Positions 25,167 to 33,046 of a stretch of DNA of 33,046 nt are shown piece after piece. The stretch is from JAJPHJ01 sp035622315. GTDB lineage: Bacteria; Vulcanimicrobiota; Vulcanimicrobiia; Eremiobacterales; Eremiobacteraceae. The notes beneath the pieces were generated by a model. The model saw nothing but the letters and a program-made list of their open reading frames with translations, made no database searches and was not told where the DNA came from. A program made the position numbers and the translations under genes. The stretch is taken from positions 1-33,046 of the forward strand of contig DASPVP010000048.1 in the NCBI GenBank assembly GCA_035622315.1. Reading direction: 5' to 3'. How positions within the stretch are numbered: the first letter of the stretch is position 1; every line of letters begins with the position of its first letter.

Positions 25167-27176
25167 ATGAGCCCGACTCCGGATACGGCGGCAAAACGCG
25201 CGGCTGCGCTGCGCCGATCGCTTGACCGCTACAACTACGAGTATTACGTCTTGGACGAGCCCTCCATCAGCGACGCGGAGTGGGATATGCTCTTCCGCGA
25301 GCTCCTGGCGCTCGAGGAGCGACATCCGGATCTGCGGACGCCGGACAGCCCGACCCAGCGCGTCGGCGCCACTCCGTCGGCCGCATTCGCCAAGTACCGT
25401 CATACGGTTCCCATGCTCTCGCTTGGCAATGCGTTTGGAGAAGAAGAGCTCTTAGCGTGGCACCAGCGCGTCGCGAAGCTGCTCGACCGCGAGCCCGATG
25501 CATACGTCGCAGAGCTCAAGATCGATGGGCTCGCGATCGCATTGCGTTACGAAGACGGAGCGCTCGTGTCCGGGGGCACGCGCGGTGACGGTTCGGTGGG
25601 TGAGGAGATCACGCCGAACTTGCGTACCGTACGTTCGATCCCGCTACGCTTGCACGGACACCCGCCGAAGGTGTTGGAAGTGCGCGGCGAGGTCTACATG
25701 CGGCGCAGCGACTTCGACAAGATGAACGAACGCCGGATCGCGGCCGGCGAGCCTGGCTTTGCAAACCCGCGCAACGCCGCAGCCGGCGCCGTGCGTCAGC
25801 TCGATCCGAAGATCACGGCCTCGCGTCCGCTGCGCTTCTTCGCCTACGCGGTCGGGGAAGTGCGCCCGGAACTTCCCGCGGATTCTCAGTGGCATCTGCT
25901 CGAAGCGCTCAAGAGTTACGGCCTGCCCGTCAACGGCGAAGCGCGCCGCTTCACGAAGTTCGAAGCGCTGGTCGAGTTCTGTGAGGGCTGGGAGCACAAG
26001 CGCGACACGCTCGATTTCGGGATCGACGGGGTGGTGGTCAAGGTCGATGCGCTCGCGCAGCAACGTGAGCTCGGATCGGTCGGGCGCGATCCCCGCTGGG
26101 CCATCGCGTTCAAGTATGCGCCCGAAGAGGCGCAGACAAAGCTTCTGTCCATCCAAGTGAACGTGGGCCGCACGGGCAGCGTCAACCCGTTCGCCATGCT
26201 CGAACCCGTGCATGTCGGCGGCGTTACGGTCACGACCGTCACGCTGCACAACGAGGACTACGTCCGCGAGAAAGATATCCGCGAGGGTGACATCGTCATC
26301 GTGCGGCGCGCGGGCGAGGTGATCCCCGAGATCGTCCGGCCCGTCATCGAAGCGCGCAAAGGCAAGAAACTTGCTGAATACCATCTGCCTTCTCGCTGTC
26401 CGTCGTGCGGGTCGCAGGTCTTCCGCCCCAAAGGCGAAGCGATGGCCTACTGCACGAACAGCTCGTGCCCCGCGCAGCTGCGCGAGCAGCTCTTCCATTT
26501 CGCGCAGGTCATGGACATCGAGGGGCTGGGCTACGCGCTCGCAGATGCGCTCGTCGAGAGCGGCAAGGTCAAAGACGTGGGCGATCTGTATGCGCTGACG
26601 CAAGCGGCGCTGATGGAACTGCCGCGCATGGGCGAAAAATCAGCCGCAAACGTGCTCAGCAACATCGAAGCCAGCAAGCACCGGACATTCGGGCGTGCGC
26701 TCGTGGGACTCGGCATCCGCTTTGTCGGCGGCCAGAACGCGCAGATCCTGGCAGCCGCATTTCCGTCCATCGACGACCTCGCCGGTGCTTCGCTCGAAGC
26801 ATTGCAGACGACCGAGCAGATAGGTCCGAAGATCGCAGAGAGCATCAAACGCTTTTTCGAGCAAGCGCCGAACCGAGCGGTCGTGGAGAAGCTGCGCAAA
26901 GCCGGCGTCAATCTCAAGGAGTCTGCGCGGCCGAAAGCGCGCAGCGATGGTGCGCTCGCGGGCAAGACGTTCGTGCTCACCGGCACGTTGCCGTCGCTAT
27001 CGCGGGAAGAGGCCACAGCCTTGATCGTGGAGGCGAGCGGCAAAGTCGCTACCTCCGTGAGCAAGAAGACCGATTACGTGGTGGCCGGGGATGCTGCGGG
27101 CAGCAAGCTCGCCAAAGCGACCGAGCTCGGCGTCAAAGTGATCGACGAAGCAGAACTCCGAAAGCTCGCCCGATAA
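25167..27176 (+). CDS. ligA: NAD-dependent DNA ligase
   Basis: Seals nicks during replication and repair using NAD+. The 669-residue protein has the normal domain order: Ia domain (about 1-70, with DRYNYEYYVLDEP), adenylation domain with catalytic Lys118 in KIDG (118-121), OB fold (GRTGSVNPFAMLEPV), Cys4 zinc finger (CPSC, then YCTNSSCP), helix-hairpin-helix repeats, and a C-terminal BRCT domain (GKTFVLTGTLPSLSREEA). Nothing is missing. The ATG has no clear ribosome-binding site. The stop lies two bases before palindrome A2. Confidence 0.97.
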   Translation: MSPTPDTAAKRAAALRRSLDRYNYEYYVLDEPSISDAEWDMLFRELLALEERHPDLRTPDSPTQRVGATPSAAFAKYRHTVPMLSLGNAFGEEELLAWHQRVAKLLDREPDAYVAELKIDGLAIALRYEDGALVSGGTRGDGSVGEEITPNLRTVRSIPLRLHGHPPKVLEVRGEVYMRRSDFDKMNERRIAAGEPGFANPRNAAAGAVRQLDPKITASRPLRFFAYAVGEVRPELPADSQWHLLEALKSYGLPVNGEARRFTKFEALVEFCEGWEHKRDTLDFGIDGVVVKVDALAQQRELGSVGRDPRWAIAFKYAPEEAQTKLLSIQVNVGRTGSVNPFAMLEPVHVGGVTVTTVTLHNEDYVREKDIREGDIVIVRRAGEVIPEIVRPVIEARKGKKLAEYHLPSRCPSCGSQVFRPKGEAMAYCTNSSCPAQLREQLFHFAQVMDIEGLGYALADALVESGKVKDVGDLYALTQAALMELPRMGEKSAANVLSNIEASKHRTFGRALVGLGIRFVGGQNAQILAAAFPSIDDLAGASLEALQTTEQIGPKIAESIKRFFEQAPNRAVVEKLRKAGVNLKESARPKARSDGALAGKTFVLTGTLPSLSREEATALIVEASGKVATSVSKKTDYVVAGDAAGSKLAKATELGVKVIDEAELRKLAR

Positions 27177-27177
27177 A

Positions 27178-27204
27178 GTAGGGGGCGATTGCAAATCGCC
27201 CCTA
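27178..27204 (+). repeat. GATT-type palindrome, copy A2
   Basis: GTAG heads the element. GGGGCGATT (27182-27190) pairs with AATCGCCCC (27194-27202) around GCA, then TA. The CTA at 27202-27204 is the minus-strand TAG stop of the nnrD/nnrE gene. It lies between the converging ligA and nnrD/nnrE genes, so it could act as a bidirectional 3' end. A stretch of 25 bases here is identical to copy A3 on the opposite strand. Confidence 0.85.
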
Positions 27205-28773
27205 GGCCAAGCGCGTCAGGTAGCCGTCGTCCTCTTCTTCGCGCTCGTCGAGCCAGTGCAGCGCATCTTGCAGATTGGCGCCGATGTCGCCGGCCACGAT
27301 GCTCGACTTGTGCTGGCTCGCCAGATACTCGGCAGCGATGCCGTGCCAGAACGCACCGATGGCGGCCGACTGACGCGGACTGCAACCTGCGGCGAGCACG
27401 GCGGCGATGATGCCGGACAGCACATCGCCCGAGCCCGCGGTCGCGAGCAACTCGTTGCCCGTGATGTTGACGTACGACGCTTCCTTGGTCGCGACGATCG
27501 AGCGCGGGCCTTTGAGCAACAGCGTGATGTCGAGCGACGAAGCGAAGTCGTCAGCAGCTTTCATGCGGTTCGCGATCGCCGTGTCAGCTTTTTCGCCGAG
27601 CAACCGTGCGAACTCGCCATCGTGCGGCGTGAGCACGGCTTTCTTGCCAGCGACGACCTGCGTCTGGCCCGAGAGCGCGAAGAGCGCATCCGCATCGACC
27701 ACAAGCGGCCTCGTGCTTTGGCTCACGAATCGGCGCACGATCTCTTGCGTTCGCGGCTCGCGCCCAAGCCCGGGGCCGATCGCCACAGCTCCTGCGTGGC
27801 GCGTCATCTCGAGCAGTGCATTGACGACCGTCTCGACATCGTCAGTCTCAGGCCACGGCGTCACGATCTGTTCGAGCACGTGGTTGGAGATGGCGGATGC
27901 CGCGGCCGGCGGGCAGGCGATGGTCACGTAGCCTGCGCCCGCGCGAAGCGCAGCGGTTGCCGTCAGCAACGGTGCTCCGACATACTGGCGGCTCCCACCG
28001 ATGACGACCACTTCTCCCGCGCTGCGCTTGTCCGCCTGACGGCTGCGCCGTGGCAACCAGAAGAAGAATTGTTGCTTGGTCATGACGTGATAGCGCCCGC
28101 CCACGTCTGCGAGGATTGACGGCGGGATGCCGATGTGCGCCACCCACAACTCGCCCACATACGATGCGGCCGGATAGAGCAGCATGCCGACCTTCGGAGC
28201 GGCCATGGTCACGGTCGCTGTCGCGGTGACGGCAGGGCCGGGCACCATGCCGGTGCTTGGATCGATCCCCGTCGGGATGTCGACCGCGACCACTTCTCGG
28301 CTCGCGATGTTGATCTCGTTCACCCACGTTCGGTACGGCTCGTCCAAGGTGCCCGACGAACCGGTGCCGAGCAGCCCATCCACGATCAAGCTCGCCGCGC
28401 GCAGTCCCGAGCGGAAGAACTCCGGCGATTGCTCGCGCAAAAAGCTCACCGACGCGCCTAACCCCTGCATCATCTCGAGTTGCGCGCGGCACAGCTCGTT
28501 GCAGTCGGCTCCCTTGGCCGCCATGTAGATGTCCGGTTCGTATCCCAATTGCATGAGATAGCGCGCAGCGACGAGCGCGTCCGCCCCGTTGTTGCCAGGA
28601 CCGGCAACCACGGCCACGCGGATCGGATCGCCTTCAAGATCGGACAAGAAATCGCGCGCCAGGTCTGCGACAGCGCGGCCGGCGGTTTCCATCAGCACGA
28701 TCGGCGGGATGCCGACGTCCTCGATCGTACGCATGTCGGCCGTGCGCATCTCGGAAGCGGTCAGAGCATTCAT
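27202..28773 (-). CDS. nnrD/nnrE: Bifunctional NAD(P)H-hydrate epimerase / ADP-dependent dehydratase
   Basis: Repairs damaged (hydrated) NADH and NADPH. This 523-residue fusion has the NnrE epimerase domain first: MNALTASEMRTADMRTIEDVG, GPGNNGADALVAARYL and VDIPTGIDPSTG. The ribokinase-like NnrD dehydratase domain follows (about 235-515), with VIGGSRQYVGAPLLTA, LTPHDGEFARLLG and TAGSGDVLSGIIAAVLAAG, which holds the catalytic Asp. The bacterial fused order is normal. The ATG overlaps the acpS stop (ATGA, 28770-28773). The stop codon is part of palindrome A2. Confidence 0.95.
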   Translation of the reverse strand: MNALTASEMRTADMRTIEDVGIPPIVLMETAGRAVADLARDFLSDLEGDPIRVAVVAGPGNNGADALVAARYLMQLGYEPDIYMAAKGADCNELCRAQLEMMQGLGASVSFLREQSPEFFRSGLRAASLIVDGLLGTGSSGTLDEPYRTWVNEINIASREVVAVDIPTGIDPSTGMVPGPAVTATATVTMAAPKVGMLLYPAASYVGELWVAHIGIPPSILADVGGRYHVMTKQQFFFWLPRRSRQADKRSAGEVVVIGGSRQYVGAPLLTATAALRAGAGYVTIACPPAAASAISNHVLEQIVTPWPETDDVETVVNALLEMTRHAGAVAIGPGLGREPRTQEIVRRFVSQSTRPLVVDADALFALSGQTQVVAGKKAVLTPHDGEFARLLGEKADTAIANRMKAADDFASSLDITLLLKGPRSIVATKEASYVNITGNELLATAGSGDVLSGIIAAVLAAGCSPRQSAAIGAFWHGIAAEYLASQHKSSIVAGDIGANLQDALHWLDEREEEDDGYLTRLA

Positions 28774-29183
28774 CGCGCAGCGGCTTCCTCAAAGTCCACG
28801 GACAAACCAGCCGCCGGTTCGTCGGCTTCTAAGATGACGGTCGCAACCGCGTTCTGCCGGCTGTGCGAGATGGTGAGGTGCATGCGGCGCACGCCGCGCG
28901 CCGCGATGAGACCGGCGGCTCGTCCGGTCAGCTCGATGTACGGTTTGCCGCTGCGCTCGTGGCGCACGCCCACATGGCGCCATGGGATCGCGTGTCCAAA
29001 TGCCTTGCGCGTCGCCTCCTTCGCGGCGAACGCCCCAGCGAGCCGCTCGTGCGGATAACGATGCTTGCGTGCGTGCGCGATCTCTTCAGCGGTGAAAACT
29101 TTTGTGGAAAATTTCTCAAGTTGCGCGGGCGTGAATCGGAAGCGCTCGACTTCTGCGACGTCGGTACCGAGACCGATGATCAC
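28770..29183 (-). CDS. acpS: Holo-[acyl-carrier-protein] synthase
   Basis: Transfers phosphopantetheine from CoA to acyl carrier protein, activating fatty-acid synthesis. The 137-residue protein has the metal-binding IIGLGTDVAEVERF (Asp8), the FAAKEATRKAFG motif with its catalytic Glu, and the C-terminal LTISHSRQNAVATVI. It is slightly longer than the usual 120-126 because of a short C-terminal extension. The start is GTG. It is coupled to nnrD/nnrE by a 4-base ATGA overlap, a gene pair common in bacteria. Confidence 0.95.
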   Translation of the reverse strand: MIIGLGTDVAEVERFRFTPAQLEKFSTKVFTAEEIAHARKHRYPHERLAGAFAAKEATRKAFGHAIPWRHVGVRHERSGKPYIELTGRAAGLIAARGVRRMHLTISHSRQNAVATVILEADEPAAGLSVDFEEAAAR

Positions 29184-29262
29184 CGCTTACCTCCTCACGT
29201 TTGGACACATGTTGCTATCGGAGGACTTGCATCGGACAGGTTGAAGGGTGACGTGTCGGAGC

Positions 29263-29793
29263 ATGGAAAAAATAACTCTCATCCCCGTCAACGGCGTCGA
29301 AGCCGATCTGTGCGAACGGCTTGCTCCTTGTTTGGAGGAGCGATTCTTCCATAAGTTCGCAGTCGAAAAGCCGCTCACCCTCTCACCCACGCAAGCGAAC
29401 TCGATCCGTCGTCAATTCTTTCTCAACACCGTCTTCAACCGGTTGCTTGCGGCGTATCCCGCGCGCGATGGGTTGTTGCTTGGCATCATGGGCAGCGATC
29501 TCTATAAGACGTCGCACAACTTCATCTTCAGCGACGCGAGCGAGACGGATCGCGTAGCGGTGGTCTCCACTTTTCGCTTGAAGCCGGAGTTCTACGGCGA
29601 GTCGACCGACGATGCGTCGCTGTTCAACCGCACGCTCAAGGAATGCGTGCACGCGCTTGGCCACTCATTCGGCCTCAAACACTGCTATAATGCGCGCTGC
29701 GCGATGTACTACAGCCACTCGGTCTACGACACGGACGCAAAACTGACGTACTTCTGCGAAGCCTGCGACAAGCGCGTCCGCGCGAACCGCTAG
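29263..29793 (+). CDS. Archaemetzincin-like protein with altered catalytic site
   Basis: This 176-residue protein has the archaemetzincin (M54) layout: N-terminal ITLIPVNGVE, LLLGIMGSDLY, HNFIFSDAS, VVSTFRL, then a C-terminal metal-binding region. The zinc motif should read HExxHxxGxxHC but reads HALGHSFGLKHC: His130, His134 and His140 are kept, while the general-base Glu is Ala131 (GCG at 29653-29655). The second, structural zinc site is complete: Cys141, Cys146, Cys165 and Cys168. The protein probably binds zinc but should not cleave peptides by the usual mechanism. A GTG at 29248 would add five residues; the ATG at 29263 fits family starts better. Divergent from acpS. Confidence 0.87.
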   Translation: MEKITLIPVNGVEADLCERLAPCLEERFFHKFAVEKPLTLSPTQANSIRRQFFLNTVFNRLLAAYPARDGLLLGIMGSDLYKTSHNFIFSDASETDRVAVVSTFRLKPEFYGESTDDASLFNRTLKECVHALGHSFGLKHCYNARCAMYYSHSVYDTDAKLTYFCEACDKRVRANR

Positions 29794-29807
29794 GTTATCG
29801 CCGGAAT

Positions 29808-29832
29808 GGGGCGATTTGCAATCGCCCCCTAC
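29808..29832 (-). repeat. GATT-type palindrome, copy A3
   Basis: On the minus strand it has the same 25 bases as copy A2 on the plus strand, headed GTAG and with a 9-base stem around a 3-base loop. Its TAG (29831-29829) is the stop codon of the NUDIX gene. It sits between the converging archaemetzincin and NUDIX genes. Confidence 0.85.
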
Positions 29833-30365
29833 ATCCTTGAATCCGCGAGGCTGTTGCGGGCCCAAGCGAGGGCGATCTGGGTCTTCGCGTCGGGGAGCTC
29901 GTCTGCCGTTACCATGCGCCAAGCCTCCTCGACCTCGAACGTCCGGAACGTGATCGACTCGTCGGGCTCGAGCGCCTGCTTTCCGGGCGAGATCGCCTCG
30001 GCCACGAAGAGGTGCATGAGTTCCGTGCAAAAGCCCGGCGCGGTGTAGAAGGTCCACAACTTGCGCAGCCGTTGTGCACGATAGCCGGTCTCTTCGATCA
30101 GCTCGCGTTCGGCGCAGTGGGTGGGATCCTCGCCGGCTTCAAGTTTCCCGGCGGGTACTTCCCACATCTCGCGGCCGATCGCGGGCCTGTACTGGCGGAC
30201 GAGCACGATCGAGCTCGCGGAAGGTTGTGCGATGATCGCGACGCCGCCGTGGTGTTCAGCCACTTCGATCGTGGCGACGTGGCCGTTGTCATACCGCACG
30301 TCGTCGACGCGCAGGTCGAGCACGCGGCCATGGTAGATGCGGCGGGTGCCTAGAACTGTGACCAC
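29829..30365 (-). CDS. NUDIX hydrolase, ADP-ribose pyrophosphatase type
   Basis: This 178-residue protein hydrolyses ADP-ribose or a related nucleotide sugar to AMP and a sugar phosphate. The NUDIX box GX5EX7REUXEEXGU is intact: Gly73, Glu79, Arg87, Glu88, Glu91, Glu92 and Gly94. YTAPGF and a WEVPAGKLE lead-in are typical of the ADP-ribose pyrophosphatase group. The start is GTG. The stop is inside palindrome A3. It is divergent from the thiolase gene. Given the nearby nnrD/nnrE, the region has two nucleotide-damage or nucleotide-sanitising functions. Confidence 0.92.
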   Translation of the reverse strand: MVTVLGTRRIYHGRVLDLRVDDVRYDNGHVATIEVAEHHGGVAIIAQPSASSIVLVRQYRPAIGREMWEVPAGKLEAGEDPTHCAERELIEETGYRAQRLRKLWTFYTAPGFCTELMHLFVAEAISPGKQALEPDESITFRTFEVEEAWRMVTADELPDAKTQIALAWARNSLADSRM

Positions 30366-30455
30366 GAAATTCTCCCCTATATGCGTGAGGCGACCTGTGC
30401 TTGACCAGACGGCGCCTCACCTGCCAGGCCTTCGGCCCCGCTCCACGAGGCGTTC
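30366..30455. promoter_or_regulatory. Divergent NUDIX/thiolase promoter region
   Basis: This 90-base gap separates the divergent NUDIX and thiolase genes and must carry both promoters. I do not see a convincing -35/-10 pair or a regulator-type inverted repeat. A GAGG ribosome-binding site lies before the thiolase ATG. Confidence 0.4.
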
Positions 30456-31661
30456 ATGAGAGAAGTGGTCATCGTCGCTGCGGCGCGCACGCCCATCGGC
30501 AAATATGCCGGTGCGCTGCGCAACGTGCGCCCGGACGATCTCTCAGCCGTCGTGCTCAAGTCCTTGGTCGAGCGCGCCAAGCTCGACCCAGCCGACGTCG
30601 AAGACGTCATGTGGGGCTGCAGCAATCAGGCGGGCGAAGACAATCGCAACGTGGCGCGCATGGCGTTGCTCGCTGCGGATTTTCCGGAATCCGTCGCCGG
30701 CGCCACGCTCAATCGCTTGTGCGGCTCGGGACTCCAAGCCATCAACAGCGCAGGGCACGCGATCGCGAGCGGCTGCGGCGACATCTTCATCGCCGGTGGC
30801 GTCGAGAGCATGACGCGATCGCCGTATGTGATTCCCAAACCCGAGGCCGAGTTCGCTCGCGCGCCGCAGATCTTCGATACGACGCTTGGCGCGCGCATGT
30901 ACAATCCGAAACTCACGGCGCGCGGCTATCCGCCGATCAGCATGGGCGAGACCGCGGAGAACGTGGCGGAGCGCTACCGCATCACGCGCAAAGAGCAAGA
31001 TGAGTTCGCGTACGCGAGCCAACACAAGACCGGCGTCGCGCAGCAATCCGGAGCATTCGATCGCGAGCTCATCGCGGTCAGCGTGCCGGCGAACGGCAAG
31101 GCAGCGGCGCCCGCGATCTTCGCCAAAGATGAACCCCCTCGGCCGGACGTCACGATGGAGCAGCTCGCCAAGTTGCGTCCGGTGTTCCGCGAAGGCGGAA
31201 CGGTGACGGCCGGCAATTCGAGCGGGATCAACGACGGTGCGGCCGGCATCGTGATGATGAGCGCGGATGAGGCGCGCAGGCGCAAGCTGCCGATCCTCGC
31301 CCGCATCGTCACCTCTGCGGTGGCGGGCGTGGACCCGAACTGCATGGGCCTCGGGCCGATTCCGGCGACGCAGAAGGCGCTGTTGCGCGCGAATCTGCGG
31401 ATCGACGACATGGACCTCATCGAGCTGAACGAAGCCTTCGCCGCGCAAGCGCTCGCCTGCATCCGCGAGCTCGAGATCCCGCTCGAACGGGTCAACATCC
31501 ACGGCGGAGCGATCGCGATCGGCCATCCGCTGGGATGCAGCGGAGCGCGTATCATGGTCACCCTGCTGCATGCGATGGAGGCGCGCGGCGCCAAACGCGG
31601 CCTCGCGACCATGTGCATCGGCGTGGGCCAAGGGATTTCCACCATCGTCGAACGACCGTAA
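30456..31661 (+). CDS. Acetyl-CoA acetyltransferase (thiolase)
   Basis: This 401-residue protein is a thiolase of the degradative/PcaF-FadA-like group. The nucleophilic Cys89 lies in NRLCGSGLQAIN. The C-terminal catalytic pair is visible: His in GGAIAIGHPLGCSGAR and Cys in MCIGVGQG. NEAFAAQAL is the conserved Asn-Glu motif. The ATG has GAGG five bases upstream. It is followed 15 bases later by an aldehyde dehydrogenase, which suggests a catabolic operon for a fatty or aromatic acid, amine or beta-keto compound. The substrate (acetoacetyl-CoA or longer 3-ketoacyl-CoA) cannot be told. Confidence 0.94.
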   Translation: MREVVIVAAARTPIGKYAGALRNVRPDDLSAVVLKSLVERAKLDPADVEDVMWGCSNQAGEDNRNVARMALLAADFPESVAGATLNRLCGSGLQAINSAGHAIASGCGDIFIAGGVESMTRSPYVIPKPEAEFARAPQIFDTTLGARMYNPKLTARGYPPISMGETAENVAERYRITRKEQDEFAYASQHKTGVAQQSGAFDRELIAVSVPANGKAAAPAIFAKDEPPRPDVTMEQLAKLRPVFREGGTVTAGNSSGINDGAAGIVMMSADEARRRKLPILARIVTSAVAGVDPNCMGLGPIPATQKALLRANLRIDDMDLIELNEAFAAQALACIRELEIPLERVNIHGGAIAIGHPLGCSGARIMVTLLHAMEARGAKRGLATMCIGVGQGISTIVERP

Positions 31662-31676
31662 GACCAAAGGGAACGC

Positions 31677-33046
31677 ATGAAGACAGTAACAGCAAAACAG
31701 ACCTACGACCTGTTCATCAACGGCGAGTTCGTCAAACCGGCATCTGGTGAATACGCAGAGGTGCTCGATCCCTCGACCAACGAGCCGATCGCCTCGGTCG
31801 CGGCGGCGGGCATTCACGATGCCGACCTGGCAGTCGATGCCGCGCGTCAAGCCCTGAGCGGCAAGTGGGCTGCCCTGACGCCTGCGCGACGCGCGCGCGT
31901 CATCAATAAGATCGCGGGGTTGATCGGCGAGCGGATCGAGTCTCTCGCCGAGCTCGAGGCGCGCAATTCGGGCAAGACGATCTCTGACGCAAAAAGCGAG
32001 ATCGGCCAAGTTGTCGAGGACTTCGAGTTCTACGCCGGCGCCGTCACGAAGATCATGGGCAACACCATACCTGCGCCGCGGAACTTCTTCAACTACTCGC
32101 TCAAAGAACCGGTCGGGGTGTGCGCACAGATCATCCCATGGAACTATCCGTTCCTCATGGCCGGGTGGAAAGTGGCCCCGGCGCTCGCTGCCGGGTGCAC
32201 GATCGTGCTCAAACCTGCCTCACCGACGCCGCTCACCGCGCTCATGCTCGGGCAGATCTGCACGGAAGCCGGGTGTCCTCCGGGCGTGGTAAACGTGTTG
32301 CCTGGACCAGGCGCCGTGATCGGTGCGCATCTCGCGGGTCATCCCGGCGTGGACAAGATCGCCTTCACCGGGGAAACGTCGACGGGACGCACGATCATGG
32401 AACTTGCGGCTTCCACCATCAAGCGGGTGACGTTGGAGCTGGGCGGCAAATCGCCCAATCTCGTGTTCGATGATGCCGACCTTGAAGCGGCGGCATCCGG
32501 CGCATGCCACGCGATCTTCTACAATGCCGGTCAGTCGTGCGATGCGCGCTCGCGCATCCTCGTGCAGTCGAAGGTCGCCGAGGAGTTCGTACGACGCTTT
32601 GTCGGCAAGGCGAAGGTGCTCAAGGTCGGCGATCCTATGGATCCGCAAACGCAGGTGGGCGCGATCATCTCGAAGCGTCAGCTCGAGAAGATCGAGGGAT
32701 ACATCGGGATCGGCCAGCAAGAAGGCGCGGTCGTTGCCTGCGGTGGTTGCAGGCCGGAAGGCATCCCCACGCGCGGTAACTTCCTCGCGCCGACGGTGCT
32801 CGACCGCGTGCGCAACACGATGCGCGTAGCGCAAGAGGAGATCTTCGGACCGGTCGCCGTCATCACGACGTTTGAAGACGAGCAGGAGGCGGTCTCCATC
32901 GCCAACGACACGATCTACGGCTTGGCCGCGTCCGTCTGGACGAAAGACGGTTCGCGCGCTCAGCGCGTCGCCGCGAGCCTGCGCTGCGGCGGCGTGGGCA
33001 TCAACACACCGTTTTCCATCTTCCCTGGAGTTCCGTTCGGAGGATA
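31677..33046 (+). CDS. Aldehyde dehydrogenase (3' end cut by window)
   Basis: This NAD(P)-dependent aldehyde dehydrogenase runs off the window end after about 456 residues of a usual 480-490. It has DLFINGEFV, PWNYPF with Asn156, LKPAS with Lys179, the glycine motif FTGETSTG, catalytic Glu254 in LELGGKSP, and the nucleophile Cys288 in NAGQSCDA. EEIFGPV and the final PFGG are also conserved. The overall pattern resembles betaine-aldehyde or gamma-aminobutyraldehyde dehydrogenases. ATG at 31677 has GGGA five bases upstream. Likely co-transcribed with the thiolase. Confidence 0.94.
   Translation, partial: MKTVTAKQTYDLFINGEFVKPASGEYAEVLDPSTNEPIASVAAAGIHDADLAVDAARQALSGKWAALTPARRARVINKIAGLIGERIESLAELEARNSGKTISDAKSEIGQVVEDFEFYAGAVTKIMGNTIPAPRNFFNYSLKEPVGVCAQIIPWNYPFLMAGWKVAPALAAGCTIVLKPASPTPLTALMLGQICTEAGCPPGVVNVLPGPGAVIGAHLAGHPGVDKIAFTGETSTGRTIMELAASTIKRVTLELGGKSPNLVFDDADLEAAASGACHAIFYNAGQSCDARSRILVQSKVAEEFVRRFVGKAKVLKVGDPMDPQTQVGAIISKRQLEKIEGYIGIGQQEGAVVACGGCRPEGIPTRGNFLAPTVLDRVRNTMRVAQEEIFGPVAVITTFEDEQEAVSIANDTIYGLAASVWTKDGSRAQRVAASLRCGGVGINTPFSIFPGVPFGG

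Noticed and set aside
30543..32009. 488-residue open frame antisense to thiolase and aldehyde dehydrogenase
   Set aside because: Shadow of two well-supported genes; no recognisable protein features.

Overview
This is a 33 kb, GC-rich bacterial chromosomal segment with tightly packed genes. It holds about 30 protein genes, no gap over about 120 bases, and no RNA gene, IS element or CRISPR array that I can see. Housekeeping genes (prs, rplY, pth, uvrB, uvrA, ligA, acpS, nnrD/nnrE) surround a polysaccharide-type island. The lineage cannot be fixed from the sequence alone. Short GTAG-headed intergenic palindromes, frequent GTG/TTG starts and weak Shine-Dalgarno sites suggest an uncultivated GC-rich phylum such as Candidatus Eremiobacterota (WPS-2), but this is a guess.

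Layout. (1) 1-3373, minus strand: a likely operon prs > rplY > pth > DUF2905 > degenerate acetylglutamate-kinase-like protein. Two things stand out: pth has no ATG, GTG or TTG start, and the last gene looks like a dead amino-acid kinase. (2) 3479-6112, plus: uvrB, then a small exported protein whose GTG directly abuts the uvrB stop. (3) 6165-17905: a glycan island with mixed gene orientation. It contains glucose-1-phosphate cytidylyltransferase (rfbF), two NAD-dependent epimerase/dehydratases, a TylC3-type C-methyltransferase, a second probable methyltransferase, a CmcI-type protein, a hexapeptide acyltransferase, two GT2 glycosyltransferases and two large membrane glycosyltransferases of the GT39/ArnT type. 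It probably makes and transfers a modified (deoxy/branched, methylated, acylated) sugar, but no flippase, polymerase or RfbG/RfbH is present here. (4) 17951-23885, plus: exported M28 peptidase resembling glutamate carboxypeptidase II, HAD phosphatase, uvrA. (5) 24004-27176, plus: a membrane-anchored PilZ-like protein, a soluble PilZ protein and ligA. (6) 27202-29183, minus: acpS > nnrD/nnrE fusion. (7) 29263-33046: an archaemetzincin whose catalytic Glu is Ala, a NUDIX ADP-ribose pyrophosphatase, a thiolase, and an aldehyde dehydrogenase cut off by the window end.

The most unusual signals are: the non-canonical pth start lying in frame with the rplY stop; the predicted catalytically dead kinase and dead metalloprotease; and a family of short palindromes (at least six copies) with a shared GTAG head. 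In all three GATT-type copies the palindrome's own TAG is the stop codon of the adjacent gene.
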